Assembly: GCF_007655305.1 (NCBI RefSeq)
Contig: NZ_VLOG01000039.1
Span: forward strand, 159,983 to 223,982
DNA length: 64,000 nucleotides
Direction of reading: 5' to 3'
From: Algoriphagus algorifonticola
GTDB lineage: Bacteria > Bacteroidota > Bacteroidia > Cytophagales > Cyclobacteriaceae
In this document: piece by piece, positions 43,882-52,305 of the stretch
Position numbering within the stretch: the first letter of the stretch is position 1
How the letters are laid out: the number at the start of each line of letters is the position of its first letter
Position numbers and translations under genes: made by a program
Notes under the pieces: model-generated
What the model was told of the DNA's origin: nothing
Databases searched by the model: none
Seen by the model: only the letters and a program-made list of their open reading frames with translations

Positions 43882-44757
43882 TTAAATCACGAAATTTGGA
43901 TCTTTATAAGACGGATTGGGATATTTATAGAATCCTTCCCCTGTTTTCTCACCTAGTTTTCCTTGATCAATATAAGTTTTAAGGTGTGCTGCGAATGCTT
44001 TAGACGCTGAATCTTCCCTGGATTTGGTCACATGCCAAGCTGTATCCAATCCAATGCTATCCAAAATTCCAAAAGGCCCCATTGGCATGTGGAAGTTGAC
44101 CATCCAAGATTTGTCTATATCCTCTATAGAGGCCACTTCTCCTGTTAATAACTTACCGGCTGCACCTATCAAAGCTAATAGCATGGTATTAAAAATATAT
44201 CCCGGATTTTCCTTTTTCACCAAAACCGGAACTTGATTCAAACTTTTTCCAAATTTCTCCAACAAAGGAATCAGACTTGGTTCAGTTCCGGGATGAGGCA
44301 TGATGTCTACAACCCGAGAGTAGAAGACGTCATGAAAGTGTAAAGCACAAAATTTCGAAGGCTTACCTGAGATATCGGCAAACATGGAAGGAAGCAAATA
44401 GGATGTATTCGTTGTAAGGATAGTTTTTTCAGGTGCTAATTCACCAAACTGCTTCCATACCTTCTTTTTCAATTCAATGTCTTCTGTGACACTTTCATTG
44501 ATTAGATCAGCATCTTTTACAGCCTTTTCTGGATCTAAAGTAAAGTAGACCCTAGAAAGAATTTTTTCCTGACTTTCCTTCAGGTAACCTCCTTTATCGA
44601 GTTGTGCCAATATCTTTTTCATTGTTTCAAATGAAAAATCAAGCGCTTTATCTGTAATGTCAAAAATTGAAACCTGATACCCTGAAATAGCTGCCTGTAA
44701 TGCTACTCGGGATCCCAAGGTTCCTGCTCCAAGGATACTAACGTTTTGGATTTCCAT
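43882..44757 (-). CDS. 3-hydroxyacyl-CoA dehydrogenase
   Basis: A 291-residue enzyme oxidising L-3-hydroxyacyl-CoA to 3-ketoacyl-CoA with NAD+. The Rossmann motif GAGTLGSRVA is at 10-19; INESVTEDIELKKKV, TNTSYLLPSMF and ALHFHDVFYSRVVDIMPHPGT (catalytic His region) follow, and the C-terminal dimer domain (GPFGILDSIGLDTAW; GEKTGEGFYKYP) is present. It is the last gene of the operon SDR-ACAD-kinase-HADH, only 1 base after the kinase gene, consistent with beta-oxidation of the product made upstream. The short single-domain form matches 3-hydroxybutyryl-CoA dehydrogenases. Confidence 0.92.
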   Translation of the reverse strand: MEIQNVSILGAGTLGSRVALQAAISGYQVSIFDITDKALDFSFETMKKILAQLDKGGYLKESQEKILSRVYFTLDPEKAVKDADLINESVTEDIELKKKVWKQFGELAPEKTILTTNTSYLLPSMFADISGKPSKFCALHFHDVFYSRVVDIMPHPGTEPSLIPLLEKFGKSLNQVPVLVKKENPGYIFNTMLLALIGAAGKLLTGEVASIEDIDKSWMVNFHMPMGPFGILDSIGLDTAWHVTKSREDSASKAFAAHLKTYIDQGKLGEKTGEGFYKYPNPSYKDPNFVI

Positions 44758-44758
44758 A

Positions 44759-45784
44759 TTAAATATTTTCTGTGATGATACTGTTTTTAGCTTTCTTTCC
44801 GGCGGCCTTTACTACTTCAATCAAAGCTGCAAATCGAGGGTCTGCAGCCTGTCCTAACTTATACCTTTTATAAATCTGCTGGGCAATAACCCCGACCTTA
44901 AATAGCCCAAAGACGTAATAGAAAAGGATATTGCTCAGATCAAGTCCGCTGTGTAAATCATAATAGGAGATAACTTCTTTCCGCGTGAAGTTTCCGGGAA
45001 GATGAGTCAGGTTAAACATCTTGAGGATTTCAGGGTCATCTGATTCTGCCCAATAAGCCAAACTTGTCCCCAGGTCCATCAATGGATCCCCTACAGTTGC
45101 CATTTCCCAATCCAAAAGAGCCTTGATTTCAGTGATATTTTTAGGATCCAATACCAGATTATCATATTTGAAATCATTGTGGATGAAGCCCACATTTTCT
45201 TGATCGGGAATATTTAATTTCAACCATTCTGAGGTTTTCTCCATTTCTGGAATCACCTCCGTTGCAGCGCGGGAATAACGGTCTGCCCAACCCAAAACTT
45301 GCCTATTGACATATCCCTCGGGCTTTCCGAGATTAATAAGGCCAGATCGATTCAGCTCCAAATGATGTAGCTCTAAAAGGGTATCTAAGGTATGTTTGGA
45401 TAGATTTTGGAAATCAGACTCATTGATTTGAACTCCTTGGGGAATTTTATTTCTTAAGACAATACCCTCGACAAATTCCATGATGAAAAATGGCGATCCT
45501 AAAACTGTCTCATCCTCAAAAAGTAAAACAGGTTTGGGACTTTTGGAATATCCTGCACGTTGCAATGCTTCCAATACATTACTTTCCCTGACCATGTCAT
45601 GAGCACTGCTGATCTGATAACCAAAGGGAGGTCGTCTCAGCGCATAGCGATGGGTGGGGGTTTGTACCAAGAAAGTAAGATTCGAAAAACCCCCTGATAG
45701 CGCTTTGATTTCTATGGTGGAAGGATCCCAGTTAAACTTTTCATGCAACAAGTCCTTGAGTTTGTCAAATTCTAGCTCTTTCAT
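44759..45784 (-). CDS. APH-family (ACAD10/LvaA-like) kinase
   Basis: A 341-residue aminoglycoside-phosphotransferase-fold kinase. LSGGFSNLTFLVQTPTHRYALRR (29-51) is the nucleotide-binding region, HNDFKYDN (202-209) the catalytic loop with Asp204, and LLDWEMATVGDPLMDLG (224-239) the metal-binding Asp. This is the type fused to acyl-CoA dehydrogenase in eukaryotic ACAD10/11 and separate in Pseudomonas lvaA, where it phosphorylates 4-hydroxyacyl-CoA. Here it overlaps the ACAD gene by 4 bp (ATGA). A drug-resistance role is unlikely in this context. The substrate is inferred from the neighbourhood. Confidence 0.82.
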   Translation of the reverse strand: MKELEFDKLKDLLHEKFNWDPSTIEIKALSGGFSNLTFLVQTPTHRYALRRPPFGYQISSAHDMVRESNVLEALQRAGYSKSPKPVLLFEDETVLGSPFFIMEFVEGIVLRNKIPQGVQINESDFQNLSKHTLDTLLELHHLELNRSGLINLGKPEGYVNRQVLGWADRYSRAATEVIPEMEKTSEWLKLNIPDQENVGFIHNDFKYDNLVLDPKNITEIKALLDWEMATVGDPLMDLGTSLAYWAESDDPEILKMFNLTHLPGNFTRKEVISYYDLHSGLDLSNILFYYVFGLFKVGVIAQQIYKRYKLGQAADPRFAALIEVVKAAGKKAKNSIITENI

Positions 45785-46989
45785 TTTCGCTGGTAATTTT
45801 TCAAAATACTTCTTGCCAGAGAGGATTTATGCACCTCATCCGGTCCATCGTAAATTCTGGCTCCTCTTTCATGTCTGTACCAAAAAGAAAGAAGCGTATC
45901 ATCGGTAACGCCCAAAGCTCCATGTACCTGAATCGCTCTGTCTATTACTTTCATCAATACATCGGCTACAAAAAATTTGATAGTGGAAATCTCCTCCTTG
46001 GCAGCCTTGGCACCTTGCTCTTCCATTTTTCTGATCGTATCCAGCACCATTAATCTGCTCGCATTGATTTCAGCTCTACTTTCCGCTATCCAATTTTGAA
46101 TGGTTTGCTTTTCCGCAAGACTTTTTCCCGGTGACAGCTCTCTATCAACTGCTCTCTGACACATCATAGAAAATACACGTTCACAAATGCCTATCCATCT
46201 CATGCAATGATGAATTCTGCCAGGCCCCAATCTTTCTTGGGCTAGTACAAAACCTTGGCCTTCCTCTCCGATCAAGTGAGTTGCAGGAACTTTGCAATCT
46301 GTGAATTTTACTTCGGCATGGGAAAAATAATCTTCTCCAGCTTCCCCCATAATAGGAATGTTTCGCAGTAATTGATAACCAGGATTATCTAAAGGAACGA
46401 TCACCATGCTAGCCTTTTGATAAGGTGAATCTGCTTCCGGATTGGTAACAGCCATGACTATCGTAAAAGATGCTCCATCAGCAGCCGTGGTAAACCATTT
46501 GTGGCCATTGATGATGTAATGATCTCCTTCTCGTCGGGCTACTGTGCTCAGATTGACAGGATTACTGCCTGCATTTTCTGGCTCTGTCATCGCAAAGCAA
46601 CTTCTGATTTCTCCTTTTTGTAAAGGTTTCAAAAACTTTTCCTTCTGGAAATCAGAGCCAAATAAATGTAACAGCTCCATGTTCCCTATGTCCGGTGCAT
46701 TGCAATTGAAAACGTAATGTCCTAGCGGGCTTTGACCCAGAATTTCTGACACATGAGCAAATTCCAAAAGGCTCAACCCTAAGCAGCCTTCTTTTTCGGA
46801 AAGATGAGGCGCAAATAAGCCAAGCTTTTTCGCCTTTTCTCTCAAGGCATTTAATTGAGGTAGGTATGACTTAAAAGGTCCTTGGACAACTTCCAAATCA
46901 ATAGGAAATAGCTCTTGCTTTACAAACTCCCTGTATTGATTTAAAATGCCAGCAAGATCGGTTTTGGGTTTATTTTTCGAATCAATCAT
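45781..46989 (-). CDS. ACAD10/11-like acyl-CoA dehydrogenase
   Basis: A 402-residue FAD-dependent acyl-CoA dehydrogenase: N-terminal helices, the FAD-contacting CFAMTEPENAGSNP and GHKWFTTAADGASFTIV, and the C-terminal helical domain with IQVHGALGVTDDTLL. The segment LGPGRIHHCMRWIGICERVF resembles ACAD10/11-type enzymes rather than MCAD-type. At the position of the MCAD catalytic Glu (YEGTSQ) it reads YDGPDEVH, so Asp381 takes the Glu position. In the lva pathway such a protein completes conversion of a 4-phosphoacyl-CoA to the enoyl-CoA. It overlaps the kinase gene by 4 bp and follows the SDR gene by 3 bp. Ordinary dehydrogenation is the alternative. Confidence 0.88.
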   Translation of the reverse strand: MIDSKNKPKTDLAGILNQYREFVKQELFPIDLEVVQGPFKSYLPQLNALREKAKKLGLFAPHLSEKEGCLGLSLLEFAHVSEILGQSPLGHYVFNCNAPDIGNMELLHLFGSDFQKEKFLKPLQKGEIRSCFAMTEPENAGSNPVNLSTVARREGDHYIINGHKWFTTAADGASFTIVMAVTNPEADSPYQKASMVIVPLDNPGYQLLRNIPIMGEAGEDYFSHAEVKFTDCKVPATHLIGEEGQGFVLAQERLGPGRIHHCMRWIGICERVFSMMCQRAVDRELSPGKSLAEKQTIQNWIAESRAEINASRLMVLDTIRKMEEQGAKAAKEEISTIKFFVADVLMKVIDRAIQVHGALGVTDDTLLSFWYRHERGARIYDGPDEVHKSSLARSILKNYQRK

Positions 46990-46992
46990 ACA

Positions 46993-47760
46993 TTAAATAG
47001 TAAATCCTCCATCAGCTGTAAAAACTCCTCCTGTAGTGTAGGAAGAAGCAGAGGAAGCTAAAAACAAGGCCATTGCTCCGATTTCTTCGCTGGTTCCGGC
47101 ACGCTTGATCGCGAGCTGCTTCATCACCATAGACATGATTTTATCATTACTCCAAAGTGCTTCAGAAAACTTCGTTTGAATCAAGCCAGGGCAGATGGCA
47201 TTTACTCTGATTTTTGCATCTCCCCATTCCTTTGCATATACTTTTGTCAGGGAAATTAAAGCTGATTTGCTCACTGAGTATATTCCCAGTCCATGTTCAG
47301 GGGATATTCCTCCAATGGAACTGATATTAATCACTGAGGCATTGGATGATTTGCGAAGGTGCGGAAAGCAGAGCCTAGTAAGCTCAAAAGGAGCTTTCAC
47401 ATTGACATCCATGATTTTGTCAAATGCTTCCAAACTGGTTTCATGAACAGGACCAAAGGCGGGGTTAGAAGCAGCGTTATTGACCAGAATATCAATTTGA
47501 CCATATTTCTCTACTGTTTTTTCCACCAATTGAGGAAGCTCTTCCATATTCCCCACATTACAGGCAATTCCAGTAGCTTCATAGCCACGTGATTTAAGAT
47601 GATTGGCCATTTCATCCAATGCTTCTTGCTTTCTACTGCTGATGACCACTTTTGCACCTGCTGCTGCAAATATTTCGGCAATTGCCAGTCCAATCCCTTT
47701 GGATGCTCCGGTAATCAGAGCTACTTTGTTGTCTAATGAAAAAACGCTTGATAAATCCAT
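46993..47760 (-). CDS. Short-chain dehydrogenase/reductase
   Basis: A 255-residue classical SDR: TGASKGIG cofactor motif (about 17-24), NNAAS (about 90-94), Ser in NISSIGG and the catalytic YSVSK (Tyr, Lys), with ICPGLIQTKF after it and the end EIGAMALFLASSASSYTTGGVFTADGG typical of FabG-like enzymes. It is the first gene of the minus-strand acyl-CoA operon; in the lva system an SDR (LvaD) reduces the 4-keto-acyl-CoA to the 4-hydroxy form. The promoter must lie in the 370-bp divergent region with the palindrome at 48059. Confidence 0.9.
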   Translation of the reverse strand: MDLSSVFSLDNKVALITGASKGIGLAIAEIFAAAGAKVVISSRKQEALDEMANHLKSRGYEATGIACNVGNMEELPQLVEKTVEKYGQIDILVNNAASNPAFGPVHETSLEAFDKIMDVNVKAPFELTRLCFPHLRKSSNASVINISSIGGISPEHGLGIYSVSKSALISLTKVYAKEWGDAKIRVNAICPGLIQTKFSEALWSNDKIMSMVMKQLAIKRAGTSEEIGAMALFLASSASSYTTGGVFTADGGFTI

Positions 47761-48058
47761 TGAAAGTTTATTTTTTATCTCTTGTTCAAGATAGAAAAAA
47801 ATCAGGCTGATGGTAGGGCTATCAGCTAATATATTCCTAGTTTTAATACTTATTTATTCCTGAATTGTCTGGGGAAAATTGTTTGGCGACCTGATTTGCA
47901 GTTTTTGGAAAACAAAATCTTTTGATTAAAGGTAAAATGGTAGGATATAAATTTTATCCCAGAAACAATTGATAGATCTGAAAGCTATAAAGAAAGTCAC
48001 TCAAGGATTTTGATTTTCTTATATTTTGAAAACTAAATAAAAGATGAATTGTCTTTTA

Positions 48059-48078
48059 AAAAGTGTTCGAACACTTTT
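48059..48078. promoter_or_regulatory. Perfect 20-bp palindrome, candidate operator
   Basis: AAAAGTGTTCGAACACTTTT is a perfect 20-bp palindrome with no spacer, in the 369-bp region between the divergent SDR operon and the 48130 reductase gene. Its length and symmetry are those of a TetR/FadR-type dimer operator. It lies 52 bp before the ATG at 48130. The remainder of the region (47761-48129) is AT-rich with no gene seen. Confidence 0.6.
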
Positions 48079-48129
48079 AAGCGATGATCTAAGGTATTTT
48101 ATGAAAACGTAAAAAATAATTTTATACAT

Positions 48130-49098
48130 ATGCAAGAAGTAATTTTTGAAAAAACCGGTCTTCCTTCGGAAGTCCTAGAACTGAAAGAATCTCCAATGCC
48201 TCAGCCTAAAGAAGGCCAAGTGTTGATTAAAGTCACTGCCAGGAATATCAACCCATCGGATATCATGTTTATCAGAGGGATGTATGGGATCACTCCCGTA
48301 TTACCAAGTAGTGCTGGTTTTGAGGCTGCTGGTGTGGTAGAAAAAGGAGATGCTGGTGGAATTTTGAAAGAAGGGACCAGAGTAATGTTTTCCGCAATCG
48401 GTACTTGGAAAGAATATGTTTGTGTTCCTGCATCTCTGGCGATCCCAATCCCAGAGGGAATGCCAGACGAGGTGGCATGTCAGGCCTTTGTCAATCCCAT
48501 GACGGCCTATGGTATGTTAGAGAAATCAGGTCTGAAAGAGGGTGACTGGTTGCTCATCACAGCAGGAGCTTCTGCATTTGGGAAGTTTGCACTTCAGATG
48601 GCCAAAGAAAGAGGAATTAAGGTGGCTGCCACTGTAAGACATGATGACCAAATTGAGTATTTGGAAAAAATGGGTGCAGATCTAGTGATCAATTCTGAAA
48701 AAGAAAAAATACAAAAAGTATTACCTGAAAAAACCGATGGCGGAGTTCATGTGGTATTCGATGCGGTAGGAGGCACCTTGGGAGCTAAAGCACTAGCTTC
48801 ACTTCGCCCAAAAGGAAAAATGATGGTTTTTGGGGCATTGAGTTTGGAAAATATGCCTGTTAACAGTGGTTTGATGATTTTCAATAACCTTCAAATTGAG
48901 GGGTTTTGGTTAAGCACTTGGATGGATGAAACTGATCCAAAGACTAGAGGTCAGGCCTTTTTGAAAGTTTTTGGCTTTTTGATGAAAGACGATTCCAAAA
49001 TCGATATTGCAGGAAAATTCCCTTTGGCAGCATTCAAAGAGGCTTTGAATTCCTATGAAATGCCCGGTAGAAATGGAAAAATTCTTTTAGTGAGTTAA
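48130..49098 (+). CDS. MDR-family quinone/enoyl reductase
   Basis: A 322-residue medium-chain dehydrogenase/reductase of the zinc-free quinone oxidoreductase/2-enoyl-thioester reductase type. The N-terminal catalytic domain has ARNINPSDIMFIRGMYGI and PSSAGFEAAGVV; the nucleotide-binding domain has LITAGASAFGKFALQMAK (the A-x-G-x-x-G variant, about 146-154) and VVFDAVGG. Structural and catalytic zinc ligands are absent. The NPSD-x3-GMYG signature resembles mitochondrial enoyl reductase (MECR/Etr1). It is divergent from the acyl-CoA operon and shares its intergenic region, so it may act on the same acyl-thioesters. Confidence 0.85.
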   Translation: MQEVIFEKTGLPSEVLELKESPMPQPKEGQVLIKVTARNINPSDIMFIRGMYGITPVLPSSAGFEAAGVVEKGDAGGILKEGTRVMFSAIGTWKEYVCVPASLAIPIPEGMPDEVACQAFVNPMTAYGMLEKSGLKEGDWLLITAGASAFGKFALQMAKERGIKVAATVRHDDQIEYLEKMGADLVINSEKEKIQKVLPEKTDGGVHVVFDAVGGTLGAKALASLRPKGKMMVFGALSLENMPVNSGLMIFNNLQIEGFWLSTWMDETDPKTRGQAFLKVFGFLMKDDSKIDIAGKFPLAAFKEALNSYEMPGRNGKILLVS

Positions 49099-49178
49099 TT
49101 TCTCGCAAATCATTCTTTCTAAAAAAAGGGAATGGCCATCTTTGTACTTTGAAAACTAAAACAAAAAGACAGAACGTA

Positions 49179-49601
49179 ATGAATTGGGACAAGCTGGATA
49201 AAGAGCTAACCGAAATTGTTGAAAAAAGAAATCAACTCGCGCAGATGGATTATAATCATGAAGATTACGATGATCTTGAAGAGGAAATTCATGATTTGGA
49301 GGATGATTTCAATGAGGATTATGAGACAGTTTTAGAAAAAGAATTAGAGAAAATTTACTCCGTGTTGAAATCGGATACAGATATTCTTCTTCCAACGGCT
49401 TATATCGCTAACAAATACAAGCCCTTATTACCGGATGCCAATGGCATAATCAGTTATGAAGTAGGAGGTCAAGAAGGTGTCCCTATTGAATCGGATCAAT
49501 TTGACAGGCAGGATGTGAGGATCGTATTGATTCCAAACCCTGCGAGATTTGTAATGTTGATCAATGGAAGACAATTAAAAGATCTTTGGAGAAGCCGTTA
49601 A
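49179..49601 (+). CDS. Small acidic protein, unknown
   Basis: A 140-residue protein from the ATG at 49179 (MNWDKLDKEL); the longer frame starts at TTG 49149. Residues 1-60 form an acidic coiled coil (YDDLEEEIHDLEDDFNEDYE); the rest is a compact domain (DTDILLPTAYIANKYKPL; PIESDQFDRQDVRIVLIPNPARFVMLINGRQLKDLW). No signal peptide, so cytoplasmic. I do not recognise the family. It ends 7 bp before the repeat-rich intergenic region, whose left edge may serve as its terminator. Confidence 0.55.
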   Translation: MNWDKLDKELTEIVEKRNQLAQMDYNHEDYDDLEEEIHDLEDDFNEDYETVLEKELEKIYSVLKSDTDILLPTAYIANKYKPLLPDANGIISYEVGGQEGVPIESDQFDRQDVRIVLIPNPARFVMLINGRQLKDLWRSR

Positions 49602-49681
49602 AAAAAATGAGGCTGTTTCTCAGGTAGTTTTGATGTAAGCCTGAGTCTAAAAAATTCTTTGAACATACAAAAAAGAGGACG

Positions 49682-49710
49682 ACAGGATAATCCAATTTGG
49701 ATTATCCTGT
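49682..49710. terminator. Perfect 14-bp hairpin, possible terminator
   Basis: ACAGGATAATCCAA and TTGGATTATCCTGT are exact inverted copies around a single T, followed by TTTTCATT on the plus strand. It is a strong stem but with a short U-run. It could terminate the 49179 gene or be part of the surrounding repeat. Confidence 0.5.
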
Positions 49711-49870
49711 TTTCATTAAGCAGGTGAAAACAATTTTAACGAGAACTTATTTTATGTGGGCGCGGTGGGCTGACGCAGCAGCGGGCCAGCGTCCGGCCAT
49801 GTGCGGGTGAAGCTTCCCCCTGCACTCACTGGCTCAAAAACTATCGTTTTTGCCCTGTCTTGAACTTTTG

Positions 49871-49896
49871 GTTCTTTTGGTTCAAGCCAAAAGAAC
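49871..49896. repeat. Inverted repeat inside a GC-rich patch
   Basis: GTTCTTTTGG and CCAAAAGAAC are a perfect 10-bp inverted repeat around a 6-nt loop, following a GC-rich stretch unlike the genome background. I recall similar GGTTCAAGCCAAAAGAACAAGG-type sequences as dispersed repeats in Cytophagales; this is from memory. Confidence 0.45.
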
Positions 49897-50139
49897 AAGG
49901 AGAAAAAAGAAAAAATGTTTAATTAAAGCGGCAAATGCTTAAATAATTTAGAACAAATTTTAAATAACAAAGAATTAAATCCCGAAATGATTGAACTTTC
50001 GGAATTTGGCTTAACCTTTCATTGATAGCTGAGTCGAAATGTGGGCCACAACGATGGAAATGGCCTTCGCCTCCCTGTATGACCTCAGGCAGGCGCTCAG
50101 GCTGACATTAGAGCTATTAATGAGACAGCTTCTTATCTT

Positions 50140-51114
50140 TTATCTAAACCCTAATTTTTCTCTGACTTGGTTGAGTAACTTCTCTCCAACCTGCCTGGCC
50201 TTTTCTTCACCCGCTGCCAGCTTTTCTTCAATTTCTTTAGGGTTTGACATGTAAAAGTCAAAGGCCTTCCTTTCCTCAGCATACTTGGTAAAGATCAATT
50301 CAAAAAATTCCTTTTTGGCATGTCCGTAGCCATAGTTTCCACCCTGATACTTGGCTCTCATTTCTTCAGTCTGTGTTTCAGAAGCGATTAGGCTATATAG
50401 CTTGAATACATTACAAATATCAGGATCCTTAGGCTCTTCCAAAGGGGTACTATCAGTGACAATCGTATTGACCACCTTTTTCAACTGCTTTTCAGGCAGG
50501 AAAATGTCAATATAGTTATTGTAAGATTTGGACATTTTCTGTCCATCTGTACCTGGGATAGTTTTCACTGTTTCAGAAATTCTTGCTTCAGGAATGGTCA
50601 AAAGATCTTCTCCAATAATCCTGTTGAATGTAGAAGCAATATCTCGGGTCATCTCAAGATGCTGCATTTGATCTTTCCCAACGGGCACCAAATCGGCAGA
50701 ATACAATAATATATCCGCAGCCATCAGAACAGGGTAGGTAAAGAGACCGGCATTTACATCAGCCAATCGCTCCGATTTATCCTTAAAGCTATGTGCATTA
50801 GCAAGCATAGGGAAAGGAGTAAAGCAGTTCAAGTACCAAGTGAGTTCCGCTACCTCAGGCCTTCTTGATTGTCTGTAAAAAACTGTTTTAGAAATATCCA
50901 GTCCAAAAGCTAACCAAGCGGCGGCCACTGCCAAAGTATTCTGCTTGCGTAGCTCGCTGTCTTTGGAACTGGTTAAAGAATGAAAATCTGCAATAAAAAT
51001 GTATGATTCTTCCTGGTTTTCCTTTGCTAATTGGATAGCAGGAACGATTGCCCCAAGAATATTTCCCAAATGAGGTCTTCCACTACTTTGTATTCCTGTC
51101 AGTACTCTTGCCAT
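50140..51114 (-). CDS. trpS: Tryptophan-tRNA ligase
   Basis: A 324-residue class I aminoacyl-tRNA synthetase that charges tRNA-Trp. The HIGH-like motif is HLGN (15-18) in GRPHLGNILGAIVP, and KMSKS is at 193-197. Also present are FIADFHSLTSS, LVPVGKDQMQHLEMTRDIA and the C-terminal helical anticodon-binding part. Length is right for the bacterial form. Single gene, convergent with the 49179 gene across the repeat region and divergent from the DUF1573 gene 70 bp away. Confidence 0.96.
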   Translation of the reverse strand: MARVLTGIQSSGRPHLGNILGAIVPAIQLAKENQEESYIFIADFHSLTSSKDSELRKQNTLAVAAAWLAFGLDISKTVFYRQSRRPEVAELTWYLNCFTPFPMLANAHSFKDKSERLADVNAGLFTYPVLMAADILLYSADLVPVGKDQMQHLEMTRDIASTFNRIIGEDLLTIPEARISETVKTIPGTDGQKMSKSYNNYIDIFLPEKQLKKVVNTIVTDSTPLEEPKDPDICNVFKLYSLIASETQTEEMRAKYQGGNYGYGHAKKEFFELIFTKYAEERKAFDFYMSNPKEIEEKLAAGEEKARQVGEKLLNQVREKLGFR

Positions 51115-51184
51115 TGGTCTAATTTTGGCGCAAAATAAGTAAAACAGCCTACAATTCGGTTGGATTTATACGTTATTTGTTGAC

Positions 51185-52267
51185 ATGAATACGAATATAA
51201 AAACCCTTTTCAGCTGCCTGATTTTCATTTTTGGGTCACAAATTGGTAAGGCTCAGACTCCTAAATTAATTTGGGAGATCAATAAAATCGATTTGGGTAC
51301 TATTCTGGAAGAGCAAGGTCCGGTTACTGCAGAGTTTAAATTCACCCATACCCAGGATTCGATTTTTGTAATTGAAAAAGTATATACCGATTGTGGATGT
51401 ACCACTGTCGACTTTACCCAAGATAGTTTGAAAGTAGGGGAAAAGGGCTCTGTCATAGTTTCTTTGGATCCCAGTTCTGCAGCAGGTTTTTTCTCAAGAA
51501 TGATTGTAGTAAAAGGCAATCTTTCCGGAACTTCAGATACACTTTTTATTGAAGGAACAGCTATCCCGTATCCTCAGAATCCCGAACTGGAATACCCTAA
51601 AAAGCAACAAGGAGTAGGATTTAGACTCGATAAAATCAATATGGGGGATGTGTTTACAAACGAGCCTAAAATCAAGGAGATTGAGTTTTACAACTTTTCC
51701 AAAAAAACGCTGAATAGCAAACAGTTTCAGTATAAAGGCCCAGAACATATTCAGCTTTCAATGGAGTATGATTCTGTGAGATCAAATGAAAGGGGAATTT
51801 TGAAATTGGCCTACTTTGGAGACAAGAAAAATGATTTGGGCTTTTTTGAAGATCAATTTCAGTTTTCCTTCAGAGATGGAGAGGAAATTAGCTTGGAAAT
51901 TATTGCCAATATATTTGAATACTTTCCTCCATTCTCTAGAGAGGAGCTAGGAAACGTACCAAATTTGGCCATCAACCCTGTGGAAATCGATCTAAAAGAA
52001 ATTTCTGCTGAAGAAATTGTCAACAAAACAGTGAGTCTGACAAACAAGGGACAAGAAATTTTGGAAATAAGAAAGGTACAGGGTAATTGTAATTGCTTAA
52101 CTTTAAGTGTACCAAAAACTCAGATTAATCCCGGGGAGACCGTTGAATTACAAATTACCTTTGACCCTAAAGGACGAAAAGGAATAGATCAAAGGAATAT
52201 TTACATTTTCAGCAATGATCCCTTAAACCCTGTTCAATCATTGATACTTAAATCCAGGGTTAAATAG
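51185..52267 (+). CDS. DUF1573 protein (two Ig-like domains)
   Basis: A 360-residue protein with a signal peptide (1-23, ending GKAQ). Residues ~30-130 (INKIDLGTILEEQGPVTAEF; VYTDCGCTTVDF; GSVIVSLDPSSAAGFFSR) and ~260-360 (NKTVSLTNKGQEILEIRKV; GNCNCLTLSVPKTQINPGET) are DUF1573/ASH-like immunoglobulin folds with conserved C-x-C pairs (DCGCTT and NCNCLT). The middle repeats the fold less clearly. Bacteroidota use many such periplasmic proteins of unknown function. The Cys pairs may bind metal or form a disulfide. It precedes a T9SS phosphoesterase by 38 bp on the same strand. Confidence 0.88.
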   Translation: MNTNIKTLFSCLIFIFGSQIGKAQTPKLIWEINKIDLGTILEEQGPVTAEFKFTHTQDSIFVIEKVYTDCGCTTVDFTQDSLKVGEKGSVIVSLDPSSAAGFFSRMIVVKGNLSGTSDTLFIEGTAIPYPQNPELEYPKKQQGVGFRLDKINMGDVFTNEPKIKEIEFYNFSKKTLNSKQFQYKGPEHIQLSMEYDSVRSNERGILKLAYFGDKKNDLGFFEDQFQFSFRDGEEISLEIIANIFEYFPPFSREELGNVPNLAINPVEIDLKEISAEEIVNKTVSLTNKGQEILEIRKVQGNCNCLTLSVPKTQINPGETVELQITFDPKGRKGIDQRNIYIFSNDPLNPVQSLILKSRVK

Positions 52268-52305
52268 GAGAAATTCTGAGTTGGTTTTTCATTAACTACT
52301 GCGCT

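Larger units (their letters stand above)
49609..50132. repeat. Inverted-repeat element copy C, disrupted by other repeats
   Basis: This 538-bp gene-free region between convergent genes begins with GAGGCTGTTTCTCA (49609-49622) and ends with TGAGACAGCTTC (50121-50132), degenerate forms of the copy A termini. The right ~105 bp (from about 50028) matches copy A through GTCGAAATGT, GGCCACAACGAT and CAGGCAGGCGCTCAGGCTGACATTAGAGCTAT (compared by eye). The middle ~400 bp holds unrelated repeats: a perfect hairpin (49682-49710), a GC-rich patch (49757-49830) and another inverted repeat (49871-49896). It looks like a repeat nest inserted in an old copy of the element. No gene is seen in it. Confidence 0.65.

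Noticed and set aside
44759..45784. APH-fold gene as an aminoglycoside resistance gene
   Set aside because: It is embedded and overlapping in an acyl-CoA operon and carries ACAD10/LvaA-type features; resistance is not supported.
47943..47959. GGATA/TATCC inverted repeat in the divergent region
   Set aside because: Five-base arms in very AT-rich sequence; expected by chance, unlike the 20-bp palindrome nearby.
49609..50132. Possible insertion sequence between the 49179 gene and trpS
   Set aside because: No transposase frame or long inverted repeats of IS length; only short repeat elements are visible.
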